DNA from: Caldifarciminota bacterium
GTDB lineage: Bacteria; Hydrothermota; Tepidihabitantia; B3-TA06
Assembly: GCA_014729665.1 (NCBI GenBank)
Contig: WJJO01000011.1
Coordinates: 1 to 5,117 of the forward strand
Direction of reading: 5' to 3'
DNA: 5,117 bases
Positions 1 to 4,839 of the stretch are shown here, one piece after another; positions within the stretch are counted from its first letter, which is position 1; each line of letters starts with the position of its first letter. A program made the position numbers and the translations under genes. The notes under the pieces were generated by a model. That model did not search any database. It was given only the letters and a program-made list of their open reading frames with translations, and was not told the DNA's origin.

Positions 1-132
1 ACCGAGTATACCTACTATCTGCATGTAGGCGAAATTCTGAGTCTTATTATACCACAGCTTATGCTTCATTCCGGTTTTTCCCACGTCGGGATTTTTTTGA
101 ATAGCCTTCTTTTCCATAACGACCTTACTCAT
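1..132 (-). CDS. STAS/SpoIIAA-like protein, N-terminal 44 codons only (cut by left edge)
   Basis: From ATG 132 the minus strand is open to base 1. The frame encodes a polar lead of about 21 residues (MSKVVMEKKAIQKNPDVGKT) followed by GMKHKLWYNKTQNFAYMQIVG. The second part matches the family's opening hairpin, compare MDHKIWYDEEMGVMVIKVVG at 1676-2044. A better-supported start may be the ATG at 117-115, with TAAGG five bases before it. The ATG at 69-67 would begin exactly at the family consensus but has only a weak ribosome binding site. The rest of the protein, including all C-terminal motifs, lies outside the window. Assignment therefore rests on the N-terminal hairpin and on position in the array. 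Confidence 0.7.
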   Translation of the reverse strand, partial: MSKVVMEKKAIQKNPDVGKTGMKHKLWYNKTQNFAYMQIVGILG

Positions 133-173
133 ATCAATTCGTTGTTTCCCCAGATATGTCGGTTAATCCGTGG

Positions 174-575
174 TTACGCTTCATTATTCGTTTTTTCTAG
201 CCAGGCAAGGGCCTGTTCCTCTGTTTTGAATATCAGTATATCTTCTTCTTTCCTGTTCAGGCCTGCAACCGTAGCCTTAACAAGCATCCTGACAACCGGG
301 TTCGAGATCACGAAGGCCGTTCTGTCCAGTGTATTCAAGTAATCTTCATACTCACGGAAGGCCTTACGGGCAGCACCGCTCATCTTCTTCTGCTTGCTTT
401 TTGAGAGATTTACAAGTGTTCTGCGTTCATCTTTGTCAGCAAACGCCTGTTTGATTTCGGCCCACATGGTGTGGACTTCGTCTTCGGTATCCAGGTGAAG
501 GATATCGACGTGTAGAATTTCAGTATCGGTATTGAAGTTCACCTTGTAGGGTTTAGTAAATATCTTCTTACTCAC
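174..575 (-). CDS. STAS/SpoIIAA-like small protein (divergent copy)
   Basis: This 133-residue member has GTG 575 as start, in a GTGA overlap with the upstream stop; AAGGA about 9 bases upstream is a weaker ribosome binding site than elsewhere. Landmarks are YKVNFNTDTEILHVDIL (10-26), TLVNLSKS (NLS at 56-58, Asn for the usual Asp), a Lys-rich KQKKMSGAARKAFRE (61-75), RTAFVISNPVVRMLVKATVAG (85-105), LIFKTEEQALAWLEK (114-128). The TRFF site is replaced by DILIF after an acidic RKEED loop. It is the only complete member with Asn in place of Asp at the end of the central strand. It is followed by a 41-base gap and then another family gene that leaves the window. Confidence 0.9.
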   Translation of the reverse strand: MSKKIFTKPYKVNFNTDTEILHVDILHLDTEDEVHTMWAEIKQAFADKDERRTLVNLSKSKQKKMSGAARKAFREYEDYLNTLDRTAFVISNPVVRMLVKATVAGLNRKEEDILIFKTEEQALAWLEKTNNEA

Positions 576-937
576 TTTGTATCATCCTTGAGCCAGGCTA
601 ATCCCTCTTCGGTAGTTTTAAAGAATCGTGTATTCCCCGATTTACCCATGGTTGCGATGACGACCTTGCCTATCATGCGGACTGCCGGATTGGTCACGAC
701 CATCGCGACCCTTTCCAGATTCTCCTCAGACATCTGATTCTGAAGGCGTTTGCGAACTTCCTTATCGAGGGATGCCGAAGCCTCGCGAAGATCGGCCAGG
801 AGAAAGTAGGAATCGAGGTCGGTGGTTCTTGACTTCATGTAGGTTTCGGTCTTAATCGTTTCTTCGAGGTTGTATGCACCTTTGACCACTATGGTCATTA
901 TACGTGTTTGCGGATCAAAACTCAGCTCATGTCTCAT
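572..937 (-). CDS. STAS/SpoIIAA-like small protein, DLR subtype
   Basis: This 121-residue member has ATG 937 overlapping the previous TGA by 4 bases, with AAAAGGA 8 bases upstream. Landmarks are HELSFDPQTRIMTIVVKG (3-20), FLLADLREASASLDKEVRKRL (45-65), LERVAMVVTNPAVRMIGKVVIATMG (74-98), TRFFKTTEEGLAWLK (103-117). Arg replaces Ser/Thr in the D-L-[S/T] position, and NPAVRM is followed by G-K-V-V. The closest sibling is 1676-2044, although two DLS-type genes separate them. If Ser/Thr at this position is regulated in the other members, this copy would be insensitive (inference). Its stop overlaps the GTG of the next gene. Confidence 0.92.
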   Translation of the reverse strand: MRHELSFDPQTRIMTIVVKGAYNLEETIKTETYMKSRTTDLDSYFLLADLREASASLDKEVRKRLQNQMSEENLERVAMVVTNPAVRMIGKVVIATMGKSGNTRFFKTTEEGLAWLKDDTK

Positions 938-1302
938 ACTTCTTGTCCTTTTAACCAGGCAATGGCTTCCTCTTCAGATTTATAGAATCTTGTCGATTCT
1001 GATGAACCGGTAATCTTGAAGATAATCTTGGCTATCATCCTCATGGCGGGATTTGCCCCGTATATCGCAATCTTTTCAAACATATCAGGCATTGCGGCAT
1101 CTTTGAGGGCTTTCCTTGCCTCCTTGTCGAGTGTTGCTGCAGGTCCCTTTGATAAATCGATGAGGATACACCTAAGTCCGGTTTGGATTGCAAGTTTTTC
1201 GATTAGTGGTGTAACCTTGCGAATATCATTTGCTTTCAATGATTCATTTTGATCGTATCTTAATACATTATTCTTTTCATCGTGCCAGACCTTGAATTTC
1301 AC
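934..1302 (-). CDS. STAS/SpoIIAA-like small protein, DLS subtype
   Basis: This 122-residue member has GTG 1302 as start. Its first G is the last base of the upstream TAG, and AAAAGGAG lies 7 bases upstream. Landmarks are KFKVWHDEKNNVLRYD (2-17), CILIDLSKG (DLS 49-51), LDKEARKALKD (58-68, the consensus helix), FEKIAIYGANPAMRMIAKII (75-94), TRFYKSEEEAIAWLKG (104-119). It is one of the most consensus-like copies and a good query for the family. It is soluble, with no signal or membrane segment. It ends in an ATGA overlap with the next gene. AAAAGGA from the WLKG codons is the ribosome binding site for that gene. Confidence 0.93.
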   Translation of the reverse strand: MKFKVWHDEKNNVLRYDQNESLKANDIRKVTPLIEKLAIQTGLRCILIDLSKGPAATLDKEARKALKDAAMPDMFEKIAIYGANPAMRMIAKIIFKITGSSESTRFYKSEEEAIAWLKGQEV

Positions 1303-1679
1303 TATTTTTCTCCTTTTAGCCAGGCAACCGCTTCATCCTCGGTATTAAAGAACCTAGTCTTCTTTGACTGCCCGGTAATGGCAAGGATAATCTTTGCAGC
1401 CATACGCATTACAGGCGATGCCCCGAATATCGCTATCTTTTCGAAATCCAGTTCTCCTGCAGTTTCCTTAAAGGCCTTGCGGGAGTCCTTTGTCACGAGC
1501 TCGGAACCGCCTTCCGAGAGATCACACAGGATCGAGCGGTATCCCTCTTCGTGGTATTTCTTTTCCAGGACCGCCATCATCTGCCTTACGTCTTCACCCA
1601 TGACCGGTGCCAAGGTTCTAAGATGCACTATCTTCCCATCCGGTATAAACTCGAGGGTATACGTATCGCTCAAGTTCAC
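1302..1679 (-). CDS. STAS/SpoIIAA-like small protein, DLS subtype
   Basis: This 125-residue member has GTG 1679 as start, overlapping the upstream TGA by 4 bases behind GGAGGGGG. Landmarks are RSILCDLSEGG (DLS at 53-55), TKDSRKAFKET (63-73), FEKIAIFGASPVMRMAAKII (79-98), AITGQSKKTRFF (100-111), EDEAVAWLKGEK (114-125). The opening TYTLEFIPDGKIVHLR lacks the W-[F/Y]-D signature of most siblings. It is nearest by eye to the genes at 934-1302 and 3345-3755. The Ser of DLS, near the start of the phospho-acceptor loop region of classical SpoIIAA, is a candidate regulatory position, but the classical D-S-S-G sequence is absent. The tail codons AAAAGGAG supply the next ribosome binding site. Confidence 0.93.
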   Translation of the reverse strand: MNLSDTYTLEFIPDGKIVHLRTLAPVMGEDVRQMMAVLEKKYHEEGYRSILCDLSEGGSELVTKDSRKAFKETAGELDFEKIAIFGASPVMRMAAKIILAITGQSKKTRFFNTEDEAVAWLKGEK

Positions 1680-2044
1680 TTTCCCCCTCCATTATTGAGC
1701 CAGGCTTTTGCTTCTTCCATGGTTTTGAAGAAACCTGTGGTCTTGCCCCTGCCCATTGCCGAGGTTACCACCTTGCCCATCATCCTTACCGCAGGATTCG
1801 AGGTAAGCATTGCCGTCTTGACCGGTTCAGTGCCTTCCTGGCTCTCCTTAAGCATCTTACGAACCTTCTTGTCCAGAGTAGGTGGCGCTTCCCTTAGATC
1901 GACTATCAATGGACATCTTTCCCGCTTTTCCATAATCCTATCCATTACATTCATACTTTCCTTGACGTCATCGACCGTATAGTTCCCGACTACCTTGATT
2001 ACCATTACACCCATCTCCTCATCGTACCAGATTTTGTGATCCAT
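1676..2044 (-). CDS. STAS/SpoIIAA-like small protein, DLR subtype
   Basis: This 122-residue member has an ATG directly after the previous TAG and is served by GAGAGGAG four bases upstream. Landmarks are HKIWYDEEMGVMVIKVVG, LIVDLREAPPTLDKKVRKML (46-65), TSNPAVRMMGKVVTSAMG (81-98), GFFKTMEEAKAWL (104-116). At the strand end it has Arg (DLR, 49-51) instead of Ser/Thr, and it carries NPAVRM-x-GKV. It shares both features with the gene at 572-937, so these two form a subtype. The C-terminus NNGGGK is unusual: its codons GGAGGGGGAAAG give the ribosome binding site for the next gene, which overlaps in a GTGA arrangement (start at 1679). Confidence 0.92.
   Translation of the reverse strand: MDHKIWYDEEMGVMVIKVVGNYTVDDVKESMNVMDRIMEKRERCPLIVDLREAPPTLDKKVRKMLKESQEGTEPVKTAMLTSNPAVRMMGKVVTSAMGRGKTTGFFKTMEEAKAWLNNGGGK
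1683..1690 (-). promoter_or_regulatory. Shine-Dalgarno GGAGGGGG inside the preceding gene's tail
   Basis: GGAGG, at the far end of this run, lies 6 bases upstream of GTG 1679-1677. It is made by the Gly-Gly-Gly codons that close the upstream protein. The tail therefore looks shaped by the need for a ribosome binding site. It supports the GTG start. Confidence 0.7.
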
Positions 2045-2434
2045 CTATCTCCTCTCAATGTTGTTTAGTTTTTTCTGACTCTGTATCCACAGCAATGCCT
2101 CGTCGTCGGAGTTAAAGGAACCTACACTTCCTTTTATGCCCAAAGACATCGCGATTATCTTCATCATCATCTTGACCAGGGGCGATGCACCTACGAATGC
2201 AATCCTTTCGAAATCCAGTTCATGTAACCTTCTTACCATCTTCTCCCTGTTTTCCCGTCTGGGCATCGTAAATTTTCCCTCAGTTACGTCGATTACAGCT
2301 ACGCGATGTTGCTTTCCCACAAAGGTGTCTTCAAGTCTGTGTAAAAAATCTTTGTTATCTTCAGAACCGAAACGTCCCTTGATCTTTACCCTTGTGATTT
2401 TTTCCTTATCATCAAACCATATTCTATAATTCAC
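2045..2434 (-). CDS. STAS/SpoIIAA-like small protein (divergent copy)
   Basis: The start is placed at GTG 2434 (129 residues), because AGGAGG is too close to the TTG at 2437 and NYRIWFDDKEK then aligns with the sibling N-termini. Landmarks are RVAVIDVTEG (DVT at 49-51), a helix of RRENREKMVRRL (59-70) in place of LDKEARK, FERIAFVGASPLVKMMMKII (75-94, where the near-invariant Arg is Lys), SFNSDDEALLWI (106-117; the TRFF site reads VGSF and the last motif is L-W-I). A 12-residue basic tail ends in NNIERR. The ERR codons (GAGAGGAGA) form the ribosome binding site of the next gene, whose ATG follows the TAG with no gap. Substitutions at several otherwise shared positions suggest a distinct ligand or partner specificity, which is inference. 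Confidence 0.9.
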   Translation of the reverse strand: MNYRIWFDDKEKITRVKIKGRFGSEDNKDFLHRLEDTFVGKQHRVAVIDVTEGKFTMPRRENREKMVRRLHELDFERIAFVGASPLVKMMMKIIAMSLGIKGSVGSFNSDDEALLWIQSQKKLNNIERR

Positions 2435-2438
2435 CAAT

Positions 2439-2444
2439 CCTCCT
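2439..2444 (-). promoter_or_regulatory. Shine-Dalgarno AGGAGG for the gene starting at 2434
   Basis: AGGAGG lies 4 bases before GTG 2434-2432 and only 1 base before TTG 2437-2435. It therefore supports the GTG as start. It sits in the 65-base gap downstream of the disrupted copy and gives this gene independent translation initiation. Confidence 0.75.
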
Positions 2445-2499
2445 GTTTGCCGCCAGCCTTCTTTAAGATTGCCATAAGGAATCCCTGAACCATAATCAG

Positions 2500-2918
2500 T
2501 TAATTACCGATTTTCTCGTCCAGGTAGTAACCGGACTTTTTTGCCAAACCAGGAAAGGGGTTCCTTTTCCGTGCGAAGGACCGGGTTTTATCGGATTGAC
2601 CCATAGCTGCAACCATAATCTTCGGCAACATTCTGATTACAGGGCTTGCACCTACGATAGCAGTTTTTTCGGTTTTCATCCCTGAGCCTTGTTCCGTCAT
2701 CCACCTTCTCATTTCCTTCGAAGGCCGTGAATCGGCGCTTTCAGAAACGTCATATAACAGATAACGATGATCTTTGACTTTAAGTAATTCGATAACTTCG
2801 TCGATGCTTTCTTTATAATTTTTGTAGTTACCGTGTTCGCTGAACTCAGCATTTTTTTTGGTATCTTTATCGTCACCATACCGTACCCTTGGTAATAACT
2901 GAGTTCAGGTTTCATCAT
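2500..2918 (-). pseudogene. Frame-disrupted STAS/SpoIIAA-like gene
   Basis: Two short open frames (2709-2918 and 2500-2712) together encode one family member. The first begins with MKPELSYYQGYGMVTIKIP, the usual opening hairpin, and the more likely start is the second ATG at 2915. Its frame then becomes nonsense after an 8-A run (2852-2859). Read in the other frame, the sequence continues in good family style: a Y-K-E-S-I-D-E-V-I-E helix, KDHRYLLYDVSES, SKEMRRW, KTAIVGASPVIRMLPKI, MGQSDKTRSF. A second break near 2571 follows Phe-Ala. One base inserted there would restore TEKEPLSWFGKK, the degenerate counterpart of TEEEALAWLKG, ending at TAA 2504-2506. Two independent single-base losses, plus drift in TRFF and A-W-L, favour a decaying paralogue. 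Sequencing error or recoding at the A-run cannot be excluded. The spacing fits the array exactly. Confidence 0.8.
2852..2859 (-). other. A8 homopolymer at the frame break (slippery sequence)
   Basis: On the minus strand the frame reads CCA AAA AAA ATG. The family-like downstream frame needs one extra A (AAT GCT GAG) or a -1 slip. The A AAA AAA heptamer is the classic dnaX-type slippery sequence, and runs of 8-9 A also allow transcriptional slippage. It is equally a hot spot for replication and sequencing deletions. Confidence 0.6.
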
Positions 2919-3345
2919 TCACCTTGCAAGAAGCATCGATCATTCCCTTTAAAAGCTCTGATTGAATCGGAATATTTTTCCTCAGCCAGGCCAGGGCTTC
3001 CTGTTCTGTATAGAAGAATCCGTATTCAGGACCTTCGTTTTGATTTACCGCGTGCAGTGCGCGAAACATCATTCTGGAAACAGGACTCAACCCAACGTAG
3101 GCTATCTTGTTTGTCTTAATACCTGCCTCATTGTCCCGGAGGACTCGCCGTGTTTCCTTGTCTAACACTAAATGCCTCAGGCTGCTGGCGTCAATAAGCT
3201 GATATTTTCTTTTTGATTTTCCGAGGGCTTTGTTTAATGCGTCAATATACGCATCTACGTTCTCGATATCTATCTGACGTGTGAGTTTTACACGGACCAC
3301 ATCGCTTTCCGCTTCGTAAGTGGTTATTGCCGGCTGCTTACTCAT
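2905..3345 (-). CDS. STAS/SpoIIAA-like small protein with C-terminal extension
   Basis: At 146 residues this is the longest complete member. ATG 3345 is preceded by AAGGAA at a 5-base distance and overlaps the upstream TGA by one base. Landmarks are YQLIDASS (DAS at 52-54), VLDKETRRVLRD (60-71), KIAYVGLSPVSRMMFRAL (80-97), FFYTEQEALAWLRK (110-123). It differs from its siblings by a longer loop between the R-M helix and FF (HAVNQNEGPEYG, 98-109). A tail of about 23 residues after the A-W-L motif (NIPIQSELL onwards) contains a predicted short helix and a single Cys. The tail overlaps the following disrupted gene by up to 14 bases, so part of it may have been gained by loss of an earlier stop. 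Soluble; partner unknown. Confidence 0.9.
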   Translation of the reverse strand: MSKQPAITTYEAESDVVRVKLTRQIDIENVDAYIDALNKALGKSKRKYQLIDASSLRHLVLDKETRRVLRDNEAGIKTNKIAYVGLSPVSRMMFRALHAVNQNEGPEYGFFYTEQEALAWLRKNIPIQSELLKGMIDASCKVNDET

Positions 3346-3755
3346 CAGTTTTCCTTAAGCCAGGCTAAAGCTTCATGCTCGGTTTTGAAAAACTGTGTTA
3401 TATCCGAAACACCTGTGATGGCGAGAATTATCTTAGCGAGCATCCTGGTAGCGGATGATGTTCCGAACACGGCAATCTTGTCAAAGTCCTTTGGATTTGC
3501 TGTTTCGCGGAATGCCCGCCTGGCTTCCTTACCCACCATATCCGCAGGTCCTTCGGTAAGGTCGACTAAGACAAGACGTCGAGTCTTGTCCTTAACCATC
3601 TTCTGTACCGTTTGTTGAACCTGGTAGACGTCTTCAACGGTTAAAGGGTTGAATTGTTTTAAGCAGAGTACTTCCTTTTCTTCATTAAACCATACCTCGT
3701 AGTTGATTTTTGTCACATGCCCGGTCCCGGATATCTTCTGTGAAATCTCAGTCAT
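3345..3755 (-). CDS. STAS/SpoIIAA-like small protein with N-terminal extension
   Basis: This 136-residue member starts at ATG 3755, supported by AAAAAGGAG six bases upstream. It carries about 14 extra N-terminal residues (MTEISQKISGTGH) ahead of the common opening INYEVWFNEEKEVLCL. An internal GTG at residue 14 would give the usual length but lacks a good ribosome binding site. Landmarks are LVLVDLTEG (DLT 65-67), GKEARRAFRE (75-84), FDKIAVFGTSSATRMLAKII (91-110; the usual proline is serine here), FFKTEHEALAWLK (122-134). It closely resembles the members at 1302-1679 and 934-1302 in the KIA-x-x-G to AITG stretch. It begins 29 bases after the HAMP-like gene, and its TGA shares one base with the ATG of the next gene. 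Confidence 0.9.
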   Translation of the reverse strand: MTEISQKISGTGHVTKINYEVWFNEEKEVLCLKQFNPLTVEDVYQVQQTVQKMVKDKTRRLVLVDLTEGPADMVGKEARRAFRETANPKDFDKIAVFGTSSATRMLAKIILAITGVSDITQFFKTEHEALAWLKEN

Positions 3756-3784
3756 AATATGCTCCTTTTTACCATCCCGGCTTC

Positions 3785-4021
3785 CTACTCCGGTTGCCTT
3801 AGTCTTTGAAGTTCCTCTGCAAGTCTAAGTCTTTCGGCAGTTTCACCCTCGAGGTCGGAGAGGATAAGGTTGATTCCGGCCTCTATTGCGGTCAAAGGGT
3901 CCGGTTTACTTGGGTCAGTTTTAATGCGTGCAAACAGGTTTCCACCTGCAGCTTCGGCTAATGCTTCTTCTATACCCTCAATCCTTTTAGTAAAATCCTT
4001 GATATCATCGACACCGTTCAT
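3785..4021 (-). CDS. Small free-standing HAMP-like helical protein
   Basis: This 78-residue protein is unrelated to the STAS-like neighbours. It opens with an amphipathic helix (about residues 5-25, IEGIEEALAEAAGG). A short GNLFARIKTDPSKPDPL linker follows, then a second long helix (about 43-76) with LTAIEAGINLILSDLEGE running into charged heptads. The two-helix plan with a G-N-L-x-x-x-I turn and the A-G-I-N-x-I/M-L-x-x-L pattern is what I recognise from HAMP-like linkers in soluble multi-domain sensor kinases, where it normally leads into a PAS domain. Here the chain stops after EELQRLRQPE, with no PAS, kinase or membrane segment. The start ATG overlaps the upstream stop (ATGA) and is served by GGGAG 7 bases upstream. 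It may be a dimerisation or adaptor piece for the array's STAS proteins, or a remnant of a split sensor. The HAMP-like assignment is by pattern only. Confidence 0.8.
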   Translation of the reverse strand: MNGVDDIKDFTKRIEGIEEALAEAAGGNLFARIKTDPSKPDPLTAIEAGINLILSDLEGETAERLRLAEELQRLRQPE

Positions 4022-4386
4022 TTAGCTTCTCCCTTAAACCACTTGAGAGCTTCTTCTTCCCGCTTGAAAAATCTGGTGGTCTCCGAACGACCCAGAACCT
4101 TCAGAGCAATCTTAGCCATCATCCGGACAGTCGGATTGGCGCCTATTATTCCGACCTTCTGGCTCAACGACTGACCTTTGTAACCCCTTAGGGTTTTTCT
4201 CGCTTCCCTGTCCAAGGCGCCTTCTTTGTTGGCAGATACATCAACCAGGAGGTAGCGTTGTTCCTTTCCCTCGAACTCCTTCTCGATTTTATCCATGATT
4301 TGCCTCAGTTCTTCGGCATTAAGTGTAGCATAGGTTTCTAAACGAAGTACTTTATTAGCATCGTCGTATTCCACTTCGTAGTTCAC
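4018..4386 (-). CDS. STAS/SpoIIAA-like small protein, coupled to the HAMP-like gene
   Basis: I set the start at GTG 4386 (122 residues) because GGAAGGA precedes it and the opening NYEVEYDDANKVLRLE then aligns with the sibling N-termini. A TTG at 4431 would give a 137-residue form. Landmarks from the GTG start are RYLLVDVS (DVS at 49-51), LDREARKTLR (58-67), GANPTVRMMAKI (82-93), TRFF (104-107) and EEALKWFKGE (111-120), in which the usual A-W-L is K-W-F. It is a canonical family member, presumably soluble. The stop overlaps the start of the downstream HAMP-like gene in an ATGA arrangement (4 bases), and AAGGGAG in the tail codons is that gene's ribosome binding site. This suggests that the two products are made together and may act together (inference). 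Confidence 0.9.
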   Translation of the reverse strand: MNYEVEYDDANKVLRLETYATLNAEELRQIMDKIEKEFEGKEQRYLLVDVSANKEGALDREARKTLRGYKGQSLSQKVGIIGANPTVRMMAKIALKVLGRSETTRFFKREEEALKWFKGEAK

Positions 4387-4392
4387 TTTGCA

Positions 4393-4399
4393 TCCTTCC
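4393..4399 (-). promoter_or_regulatory. Shine-Dalgarno GGAAGGA that selects GTG 4386 as start
   Basis: GGAAGGA on the minus strand sits 6 bases before GTG 4386-4384. The alternative upstream TTG at 4431 has no recognisable ribosome binding site and would add 15 residues with no counterpart in the siblings. This site therefore argues for the shorter, 122-residue protein. Confidence 0.75.
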
Positions 4400-4449
4400 G
4401 GTTGGTTTGTTCCTTTCTTATCGAACCACAAATTTCGTATGCCACTGTA

Positions 4450-4839
4450 TTATTTCCCTGCAGAGACCGTCTCTGGATGCTTCAGCCAATCCACCGCATC
4501 ATTATGTGATGAAAAGAACTTGACCTGGTTTGATTTACCTGCCGCCGCGAGAACTATCTTGGCAAGCATCCTCATCGAAGGTTTCGCGTTGAACATGGCT
4601 ATCCTGTTGAAACCTATCCGTTCGTACATATCGATAAGCCACTTCCTGTAGGATTTATCGGTGGGAAGTTCGGTTCCGCCATCGGTAAGATCGCAGAGGA
4701 GATAGTGCTTATCCCTATCCTTGTAGAGTCTTTCAATCTCGGGTATATACCTTTCACCGTCAGCGGTAGTGAAGGTTCCGGAAAGTTTCAGGAATAAAAT
4801 CCCTTTTTCATCGTCGAACCATACTTTGTGTTTATTCAC
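4450..4839 (-). CDS. STAS/SpoIIAA-like small protein
   Basis: This is a complete 129-residue member with a GTG start fixed by a near-perfect upstream AAAGGAGG. The N-terminus KVWFDDEKGILFLKLSG is the typical opening hairpin of the family. The central strand ends in LLCDLTDGG (DLT at residues 50-52). Next comes a helix around 61-72, where the usual LDKEARK is replaced by a T-D-K-S-Y-R-K-W version. NAKPSMRMLAKI (84-95) replaces GASPxxRMxAKI, then KFF (107-109) and AVDWLK (115-120), and a nine-residue tail. There is no signal peptide or membrane segment, so it should be cytosolic. The STAS fold suggests a binding partner, possibly a GHKL-type kinase or a scaffold, but no partner is visible. It overlaps the upstream gene by 8 bases and is followed by a 63-base gap. 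Confidence 0.9.
   Translation of the reverse strand: MNKHKVWFDDEKGILFLKLSGTFTTADGERYIPEIERLYKDRDKHYLLCDLTDGGTELPTDKSYRKWLIDMYERIGFNRIAMFNAKPSMRMLAKIVLAAAGKSNQVKFFSSHNDAVDWLKHPETVSAGK

Noticed and set aside
133..173. Possible promoter or terminator in the 41-base gap before the left-edge gene
   Set aside because: No convincing -35/-10 pair or GC-rich hairpin with a T-run could be seen. The gap is similar in size to other gaps in the array.
61..342. Plus-strand open frame of 93 codons
   Set aside because: It lies antisense across the 3' end of 174-575 and the start of the left-edge gene, has no ribosome binding site, and encodes Ser/Leu/Phe-rich sequence typical of a reverse-strand shadow.
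1282..1982. Overlapping plus-strand frames of 138 and 143 codons
   Set aside because: They mirror the well-supported family genes at 1302-1679 and 1676-2044. Their repeated-looking motifs are the reverse complement of the conserved RM and AWL regions, not a separate gene family.
2431..2493. Twenty-codon frame on the minus strand (MVQGFLMAILKKAGGKQEDW) ending in a GTGA overlap with the gene at 2434
   Set aside because: It has no ribosome binding site and no recognisable family motif, and it fills the gap after the disrupted copy. It is probably leftover sequence, though the overlap at its stop is curious.
200..3365. Short DNA motif GCCAGGC recurring about once per gene (200-206, 592-598, 1319-1325, 1699-1705, 2985-2991, 3359-3365)
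   Set aside because: It considered as a regulatory or recombination repeat, but it is the reverse complement of the Ala-Trp-Leu codons and always occurs in frame at that position, so protein conservation explains it.
4387..4431. TTG-initiated N-terminal extension of the 4018-4386 gene
   Set aside because: There is no ribosome binding site at the TTG and no sibling counterpart, whereas GGAAGGA precedes the internal GTG at the right distance.
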